Assembly: GCA_910589055.1 (NCBI GenBank)
Contig: CAJURN010000025.1
Span: 1-48,270 of the forward strand
Source: an uncultured Muribaculaceae bacterium
GTDB taxonomy: Bacteria > Bacteroidota > Bacteroidia > Bacteroidales > Muribaculaceae
Length of the DNA: 48,270 nucleotides
Direction of reading: 5' to 3'
In this document: positions 42,641-48,270 of the stretch, piece after piece
Position numbering within the stretch: the stretch's first letter is position 1
Layout of the letters: each line of letters begins with the position of its first letter
Translations under genes and position numbers: made by a program
Notes under the pieces: generated by a model
Told to the model about the DNA's origin: nothing
What the model saw: only the letters and a program-made list of their open reading frames with translations
The model's database searches: none

Positions 42641-44896
42641 ATGAAAAAAATCTACACAGCAGCATTGGCACTCCTTGCAGGAGCGCTGTGCTCATTCAAC
42701 GTTTCGGCCCAGGACTCAGCCGTCCTCAACGAAACCACAGGAGTCGGATATGACGACCTCCAGAGCGCCATCAACGCAGTGGAGGACAACGATGTCCTCG
42801 TAGTAAACCAGGACCTGACAATCGGTTCACGCATCAATTTCAATGACAAGATTGTAACCGTGAAAGGTGCTACCGGCTCGGAAACCCTAAGCCGACAGAA
42901 AGACGGTTATATGCTTTTCCTTCTCGGCAGCGGTACAACAACCCTCGAAAACCTGATTATCGACGGAAATAATATTGCCACCACAAAGGATGACTTCGAG
43001 GCTTCGCACGGCGGCGTTCTCAACATTAATAATGTTACATTCCAAAACTGCGACCACTCGGCTGCTGTTACACGTATAATCAATATCAAGAACAGCTCAG
43101 GTTATGCTACTGTTAACCTGACGGATGTCAAGATGGTAAATTGCCCCATGGTTGAAGGGAATGGACAGATATGGATTCAGAACAATGGAGCTGCACATCT
43201 TAATATTGCAGGCAACAATGTTATTTCCGTACAATTCGATGGTACCAAACGTATCGACAGTGCAACCAACCTCACAAACACGACTCCTATCGACATCTAC
43301 GTTGCTGACAATCGTGCGTTCGGAAATGCGCTCGTACTCGGCACAACCGACCATACCAAGTTCCGCATCGCCAACAACGTGAACGGCTGTGTGTACCGTA
43401 AAGCCAGTGGCAACGAGCTTCAGTACTTCGAATCAAACGTTGCCCTTGAAAACGCCCAGACCGGTTACTACCTCTTTGACGATGCCCGCAATGCCGCCCA
43501 AAACGAAGAAACAATTATTGTCAAGAAAGACGTCACCACAGAAGGTGGAATGGATATTTCAGATGGTCGCACCATTACTGTAAAAGCACTTGAGGGAACT
43601 ACTCCCACCGTAACACTCACAAAAAACAACCGCGTGTTCTTGTCAAAAGGAAAGAGCAATCTTATCGTTGAAGGACTTGCTCTCACGAGCATTAACATAA
43701 ACCGCGCCAACGCATACTTCCTGGCAGAAGAAGCCGGTTCAACTCTTACCTTAAGAAATGTCAACATTTCCAATTACAAATCTACACACATCCAGGGTAT
43801 TGTCGCATCCAAAAATAACGCTATCTTAAACCTTGAAAATGTGACAATCACTGAATGTGAAGTTCCCGAAGGCTACGGTGAAGTTTTTGCCGGATCAAAA
43901 AACACCCGTATTTCCGGTAACAATTCTTTCAATGTGTTTATGGAGAAGGCAATCTCCATCGAAGCCTCCGACCTTACCAACGAACTCCCCATCGGACTTT
44001 ATTTTGAGCCGGCCAACCGCGCCGATGCTCCCACTCTCGTGACCGGCTGGGGCGACGCATCCAAGTTCGTCTGCAAAATGGAAGGCTACTTTATTGACGG
44101 CGGCGAAAACAGCTCCGTTTACTTCGGCCTTATCGCCAAGCCCGGCATCGCTTTCACTGAAACATCTTACGCAATCTCAACCGGAAATGCCGTAATCCCT
44201 TCCATCACTCCCGAAGGCTTCGACGGCGAAGTATCTTTTGAAGTGTACAAAAACGATGTTCTTTCTGAAACCGCCGAGGCTTACATCAACGAGGATGGCG
44301 AACTCACAATAGCAATCGACGCTCCCGGCACATACACCCTCAAGGCTATCTCGGCAGAATCGTTCAAGTATCTCGCCGACGAATGTGAAACCACTCTCCA
44401 TGTGTTCGGCAAAAGCACTCTCGCTCCCACCAACGGCGTACAGGTGGAATACGAGGACGTAATCCATGTTGATGAAAACGGAGAAGCCAAATTCACAATC
44501 AGCGGATATGGCGAAGTTGACGGCTACATCCTTTACTACACCATCGAAAAAGCTCCCGCCAAGGAAGAATCAGTAGCCATGTTTGCCGCTCCCTCCAAAG
44601 ATGAGGCCGACTATCAGCAGTACAACGGCGAGGAAATCACCCTCAACGACGGCGACAAGCTCCACTACTACACCACAACTGCCGACGGCGCTCACGAATC
44701 CGAAATCCACACAATCTCGGCCTACGAGACCATTCCCACCGGAATTGACGCCGTGACTGCCGACGCTGAGACATTTGTCAACGTCTACACCATGCAGGGC
44801 GTACTTGTCCGCGCCAATGTAAATGCCGCAGAAGCTGCCGAAGGCCTCACCACCGGCATGTATATCATCGGTGCGAAGAAAGTTCTTGTAAAGTAA
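42641..44896 (+). CDS. secreted beta-helix protein with internal duplication
   Basis: This 751-aa surface or secreted protein begins with a Sec signal peptide (MKKIYTAALALLAGALCSFNV, ending SAQ). Residues 30-275 and 276-500 are homologous halves, each a right-handed beta-helix of the pectate-lyase-like type. Compare TTTLENLIIDGNN, VNLTDVKMVNCPMVEG and TNTTPIDIYVADNRA with STLTLRNVNISNYKS, LNLENVTITECEVPEG and TNELPIGLYFEPANR. An Ig-like region (about 505-690) and a sorting-like tail (FVNVYTMQGVLVRA, TGMYIIGAKKVLVK) follow. No catalytic residues are evident, so it may bind glycans or host surfaces. An imperfect -7 box (TATATTGC) lies upstream. Confidence 0.72.
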   Translation: MKKIYTAALALLAGALCSFNVSAQDSAVLNETTGVGYDDLQSAINAVEDNDVLVVNQDLTIGSRINFNDKIVTVKGATGSETLSRQKDGYMLFLLGSGTTTLENLIIDGNNIATTKDDFEASHGGVLNINNVTFQNCDHSAAVTRIINIKNSSGYATVNLTDVKMVNCPMVEGNGQIWIQNNGAAHLNIAGNNVISVQFDGTKRIDSATNLTNTTPIDIYVADNRAFGNALVLGTTDHTKFRIANNVNGCVYRKASGNELQYFESNVALENAQTGYYLFDDARNAAQNEETIIVKKDVTTEGGMDISDGRTITVKALEGTTPTVTLTKNNRVFLSKGKSNLIVEGLALTSININRANAYFLAEEAGSTLTLRNVNISNYKSTHIQGIVASKNNAILNLENVTITECEVPEGYGEVFAGSKNTRISGNNSFNVFMEKAISIEASDLTNELPIGLYFEPANRADAPTLVTGWGDASKFVCKMEGYFIDGGENSSVYFGLIAKPGIAFTETSYAISTGNAVIPSITPEGFDGEVSFEVYKNDVLSETAEAYINEDGELTIAIDAPGTYTLKAISAESFKYLADECETTLHVFGKSTLAPTNGVQVEYEDVIHVDENGEAKFTISGYGEVDGYILYYTIEKAPAKEESVAMFAAPSKDEADYQQYNGEEITLNDGDKLHYYTTTADGAHESEIHTISAYETIPTGIDAVTADAETFVNVYTMQGVLVRANVNAAEAAEGLTTGMYIIGAKKVLVK

Positions 44897-44905
44897 CTTA
44901 CCATA

Positions 44906-44976
44906 TTCAAGTTACGCAAGCGTCAACTTGAAGTGGTAAAACAGGTTAGGAAGGCGATTGCCTTCGGCCGGCAAGA
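44906..44976 (+). repeat. interspersed palindromic repeat unit
   Basis: The hairpin TTCAAGTT/AACTTGAA (44906-44932) is followed by GGTTAGGAAGGCGATTGCC (44944-44962), which holds the start of the stem GAAGGC-GATT-GCCTTC, and then CGGCCGGCAA. The same order occurs inverted at 22163-22230 behind fba. Like that copy it sits between a stop codon and the gene's terminator. Confidence 0.7.
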
Positions 44977-44980
44977 AAAG

Positions 44981-45017
44981 AAGCACTCTCCGGAAAATTC
45001 CGGAGGGTGCTTTTTTT
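44981..45017 (+). terminator. terminator after the beta-helix gene
   Basis: AAGCACTCTCCGG pairs with CCGGAGGGTGCTT (one G-T pair), followed by seven T ending at 45017. Confidence 0.88.
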
Positions 45018-45072
45018 CGTGTTAAATACGTTAATCTTCCTTAAAGAGTATGGTGTATCTTTACATATGTAT

Positions 45073-45080
45073 TAATTTTG
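45073..45080 (+). promoter_or_regulatory. promoter of the SusE-like/SusC operon, -7 box
   Basis: TAATTTTG matches TAnnTTTG, 48 bases before the ATG at 45129. It argues for the downstream ATG, since a frame start at 45078 would lie within the promoter. Confidence 0.65.
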
Positions 45081-45128
45081 CATAGTTTTTATACCGAAAT
45101 TCATTATCACAACATTAAATCTTACTCC

Positions 45129-46727
45129 ATGAAGTATCCAAAAATCAAAGCATTAGCTGCTTTGTCCTTACTTCTGTCGTGCGGCATGATTTCATGCGAC
45201 GACAATGAGCAATGGAAAGATGTTGACGGCTCCGCTCCCAAGCTCGACCTCACGGCCGAACACCTGAGCATTGAAGCCGGACAGACCATCCACATTGCCG
45301 GACAGATTACCGATGCCGACGGCATCGCATCTATCAAACTCGTGTGCCACCCGTTGAATCTCAACAAAACCATCGACATCATCGACATCTATGGTGAACC
45401 GCTGACGGCATACGACCTCGACTACAAATTCCTTGTAAAAGACACAGAGACAGCCGAGAAGTTCGAGATTGAAGTAACCGTGACCGACATCGGCGGACGT
45501 CAGGACACAGGCACGCTGCTTGTGACGCTCGACGCCGACTACACCGACCCTGTTTTCACAGCGTCGCCCGACAAGTCGATCACCGTGCTTATCAAAGAGC
45601 AGACCCTGTTCAACCTCAAATTCACCATCGAAGACAACCGCGGTGTGGACTACGTGACTGTGGCCCTTCCCGGAGTCGACGGATTCCCGATGCGCATCGA
45701 GGCCGGCGGCGAGAAGAAGTTTGAGTTCGCTCAGAAACTTCCCCTCCCTTCCAAGACCGGAGCATACCGCGCAACCATCACGGCCTACGACCTTCCTGCG
45801 CAGAACGATGAAGTACGCTCTACCTCAATCAACTCATTGGTGACCGTTTCCGAACTCCCCGACTTCGAGAAAGTATACCTTGCCGACGTTGAAAAGGCCG
45901 AAGACCTCAACAGCGACATCTTCGGTGTGCCCGTACTTGTGGACCACGTGGCTCCCTTCACCTACCGCGCACGCTACTACAACGAAAAAGCCGGAACAAA
46001 AATCTGCTTCATCCCGCAGAAAACCGACTTCTCGCCCATCTGCTTCGGTCCTGACCCCGAAGATACATCGGTGCTCGGCGACGACCCCGAAACCGTTGGC
46101 CGCATCACCCTCAACGAAGCGGGCGTGTACTACCTGATTGATTTCAACACCAAGACAGGCGCATACAGCACCTCCACCTACTCCGTAGCCGAGGCTATCG
46201 ACCCCGTGATGCACCTGCACTACGGCTCCGACGACCTGAATACCTGGTGGGAGACAAACCCCGACAATATGGACGGCATATGGTGGCAGGAATTCTATTT
46301 CGGTCCCGCATCCGACCCGAAAAATGTAAGCAAGATGACCCAGGACAGCAACAACCCGCATATCTATGTGCTGGAAGACTGGCGTCTTACCGCAGGCCAG
46401 GATCTTGAATTCATGATTCACAACTGGCACCACGACGGATGGTGGAACTTTGCAAGCTGGCGATGCAACCAGGAAAACGAACCTGAAAAGTGGGAATTCT
46501 ACGGCAACTACCATCCCGACACCCCCCACTATCAGAACAACAAGGACTACTTTGACTGGAAATACGGCGACGTGCCCGGATTCAACCTCGACAGCTGGGG
46601 CTCGGAAGACTACCGCAAGCAGTTCGTTTCCGACACCAAATGCAAGATGAAGGTTGCCAAGGGCGGCAACTACAAGCTCATCTTCGATGCCCACACCGAG
46701 CGCGCCAAACTCGTTCCCATGAACTAA
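45129..46727 (+). CDS. SusE/SusF-like surface lipoprotein
   Basis: This 532-aa lipoprotein has a hydrophobic start (MKYPKIKALAALSLLLS) with two possible lipidated Cys, C18 and C23. C23 is followed by DDNEQ, an acidic surface-export signal. Residues 40-230 form two Ig-like or cadherin-like domains (SIEAGQTIHIAGQITDADG). The C-terminal half (about 250-532) holds strands and Trp-rich motifs (TWWETNPDNMDGIWWQEFYF, NWHHDGWWNFASW) resembling SusE/SusF starch-binding-like lipoproteins. Glycan binding at the cell surface is therefore likely. Unusually it precedes the SusC gene, with a 21-base gap; SusE/F genes usually follow SusC-SusD. Confidence 0.7.
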   Translation: MKYPKIKALAALSLLLSCGMISCDDNEQWKDVDGSAPKLDLTAEHLSIEAGQTIHIAGQITDADGIASIKLVCHPLNLNKTIDIIDIYGEPLTAYDLDYKFLVKDTETAEKFEIEVTVTDIGGRQDTGTLLVTLDADYTDPVFTASPDKSITVLIKEQTLFNLKFTIEDNRGVDYVTVALPGVDGFPMRIEAGGEKKFEFAQKLPLPSKTGAYRATITAYDLPAQNDEVRSTSINSLVTVSELPDFEKVYLADVEKAEDLNSDIFGVPVLVDHVAPFTYRARYYNEKAGTKICFIPQKTDFSPICFGPDPEDTSVLGDDPETVGRITLNEAGVYYLIDFNTKTGAYSTSTYSVAEAIDPVMHLHYGSDDLNTWWETNPDNMDGIWWQEFYFGPASDPKNVSKMTQDSNNPHIYVLEDWRLTAGQDLEFMIHNWHHDGWWNFASWRCNQENEPEKWEFYGNYHPDTPHYQNNKDYFDWKYGDVPGFNLDSWGSEDYRKQFVSDTKCKMKVAKGGNYKLIFDAHTERAKLVPMN

Positions 46728-46748
46728 AAACCTCCAAACGTTTCAACA

Positions 46749-48270
46749 ATGAAAAATAAAATATTAGCCTTACTTCTGTTACTGTTCGGTCTGTCGGCTT
46801 CGGCCCAGAACCTGACAGTGACAGGTGTGGTGACTTCTGCCACCGACGGGGAGCCGCTGATCGGCGTTTCCGTGAGGGTTCAGAATTCCCTTATCGCCAC
46901 CACAACCGACCTCGACGGTAATTATTCCTTGAAAAACGTGCCTTCCGACGCCTCGATACTCTTCAGCTACGTCGGATTCAACGACCTGAAAGTTGACGTG
47001 AAGGGCCGCACAAGCATTGATGTGGCTATGGATGAAAGCAAGTCCGCGCTCGACGAGCTCGTAGTCGTAGGTTACGGTGTTGCCAAGAAATCCGACCTTA
47101 CCAGCTCCATTTCATCAATCAAGGGTGCTGAAATCAGCGAAGTGCTCACCGGCAACGCAATGGACGCCCTTCAGGGACGCCTTCCCGGCGTGCAGGTGAT
47201 GAGCGGCGGCGGCCCGGGTACCACTCCCAAGGTCATCATCCGCGGTATTACCTCAATCAACGGCAGCGATCCTCTGTATGTTGTTGACGGTGTGCCCCTC
47301 CAGGCCAGCAACATCAACAACATCAACTCCAACGACATCGAGTCGATGGAAGTGCTCAAGGACGCATCCGCTTCGGCAATCTACGGTACGCGCGCTTCAA
47401 ACGGTGTTGTAATCATCACCACCAAGAAAGGCGCATCCGGCAAGACCAGTGTTGATTTCGCAGCATCAGTAGGCTGGCAGACCATCGCCAAGCCCAAGAT
47501 GGCATGGGCCAATGAATATGAGAAAGTGTTCAAGACCCGCTACTCCAACGACAACCGTGTGGCTCCCTGGAACTCCCCCTACGAAAGCTACGCCGATGTC
47601 GACGGTACCGACTGGTGGAACGAGGTTATCAACGAGACCGCTCTCGTGCAGGACTACTCGCTGAGCGTGCGCGGCGGTAACGACAAGTTCGTTTACAGCC
47701 TGTCGCTCGGTTACTTCCGCAACAACTCGCAGTACGACTACGGCTACTGGGACAAGGTGAACGTACGACTCAACACCGAATACACCTTCAACAAGTACAT
47801 CAAGGCCGGTATGGACCTTGCCCCGAGCATGGAAAACTGGGACAACACTCCCGACCTCTTCGGCGCGGCAATGGCAATGGACCCCACCACCCCCGTTTTC
47901 CGCGAGGACGGCACATGGGACACAGAGAACCCCATGAACAACTACCAGCGCTCCTACAACAACCAGACCTGGAACCCCGCGGCAAGCCTTGCCCGAATGG
48001 ACAACAACACCCGCAAGATGTCGCTGATGATGAATCCCTACATTCAGATCAACCCCATCGAGAAGCTGACATTCCGCACCCAGTTCGGCCTCAACGCCTA
48101 CTTCCAGCGCAACGACTTCTACAACTACAAATTCTACATCGACGCGCTCGAACAGAGCACAACAAACTCCGCAGGCCGCAACTACTCCGACGGTCTTGAC
48201 TGGACATGGAGCAACACCCTCACCTACATGGACACCTTCGCCGACAAGCACAACCTCACCGCAATGGTTG
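46749..48270 (+). CDS. SusC/RagA-family TonB-dependent receptor (partial)
   Basis: This is an outer-membrane TonB-linked importer of oligosaccharides, truncated by the window end after about 507 residues of the roughly 1000 expected. It has a signal peptide (MKNKILALLLLLFGLSASAQ) and a carboxypeptidase-regulatory-like domain (about 22-95: VTGVVTSATDGEPLIGVSV). The SusC hallmark DELVVVGYG is at residues 102-110. The plug domain follows (NAMDALQGRLPGVQVMSGGG, DPLYVVDGVPL, ASAIYGTRASNGVVIITTKK), then the first barrel strands. It is cotranscribed with the SusE-like gene; a SusD partner is expected beyond the window. Confidence 0.93.
   Translation, partial: MKNKILALLLLLFGLSASAQNLTVTGVVTSATDGEPLIGVSVRVQNSLIATTTDLDGNYSLKNVPSDASILFSYVGFNDLKVDVKGRTSIDVAMDESKSALDELVVVGYGVAKKSDLTSSISSIKGAEISEVLTGNAMDALQGRLPGVQVMSGGGPGTTPKVIIRGITSINGSDPLYVVDGVPLQASNINNINSNDIESMEVLKDASASAIYGTRASNGVVIITTKKGASGKTSVDFAASVGWQTIAKPKMAWANEYEKVFKTRYSNDNRVAPWNSPYESYADVDGTDWWNEVINETALVQDYSLSVRGGNDKFVYSLSLGYFRNNSQYDYGYWDKVNVRLNTEYTFNKYIKAGMDLAPSMENWDNTPDLFGAAMAMDPTTPVFREDGTWDTENPMNNYQRSYNNQTWNPAASLARMDNNTRKMSLMMNPYIQINPIEKLTFRTQFGLNAYFQRNDFYNYKFYIDALEQSTTNSAGRNYSDGLDWTWSNTLTYMDTFADKHNLTAMV

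Overview
The window looks like a chromosomal segment of a gut Bacteroidales bacterium, most like Muribaculaceae. The evidence is a SusC-type TonB-dependent receptor, BspA-like leucine-rich repeat proteins, lipoproteins with acidic residues right after the lipidated Cys, C-terminal tails resembling type IX secretion sorting domains, weak Shine-Dalgarno sequences, and many promoters of the Bacteroidetes type (TAnnTTTG at -7, sometimes with TTTG about 20 bases upstream). No rRNA, tRNA, transposase, integrase or CRISPR array was seen. Taxonomy is inferred from gene content only.

Left part (1-8.9 kb) is housekeeping: mlaEF lipid-transport genes enclosed by a 34-bp inverted repeat, holB, an AddB-like nuclease, hemW, rlmH, nadC and a HAD phosphatase. 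A foldback repeat element (9.0-9.3 kb), a small outer-membrane protein, a DASS-family anion transporter with a structured leader, and a BspA-like LRR protein follow.

The most notable locus is 13.1-16.95 kb on the minus strand: metY-metX-hom, overlapping by ATGA junctions and converting aspartate semialdehyde to homocysteine. The operon is preceded by a consensus promoter, a 32-codon ORF with seven Met codons in ten, and a Rho-independent terminator whose 5' arm can instead pair with the end of that ORF. This is the layout of a ribosome-mediated methionine attenuator.

The middle (17-31 kb) holds a helical-repeat lipoprotein, a multidomain GH27 enzyme, class II fructose-bisphosphate aldolase, a likely small RNA, two AT-richer accessory genes (a lipoprotein and a secreted TonB_C protein), a DEAD-box helicase, a lipoprotein of unknown function, a secreted LRR protein and a metallophosphoesterase/PQQ-propeller protein. 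Several families of short palindromic repeats sit just 3' of genes here.

The right part (31-48.3 kb) carries a tripartite RND efflux operon (outer-membrane factor, adaptor, pump), a nitroreductase-acyl-CoA synthetase pair and a YitT membrane protein, all on the minus strand. A plus-strand secreted carbohydrate-related block follows: an alginate-lyase-superfamily protein, an internally duplicated beta-helix protein, a SusE/F-like lipoprotein and a SusC receptor cut by the window end. This is probably the start of a polysaccharide utilization locus.
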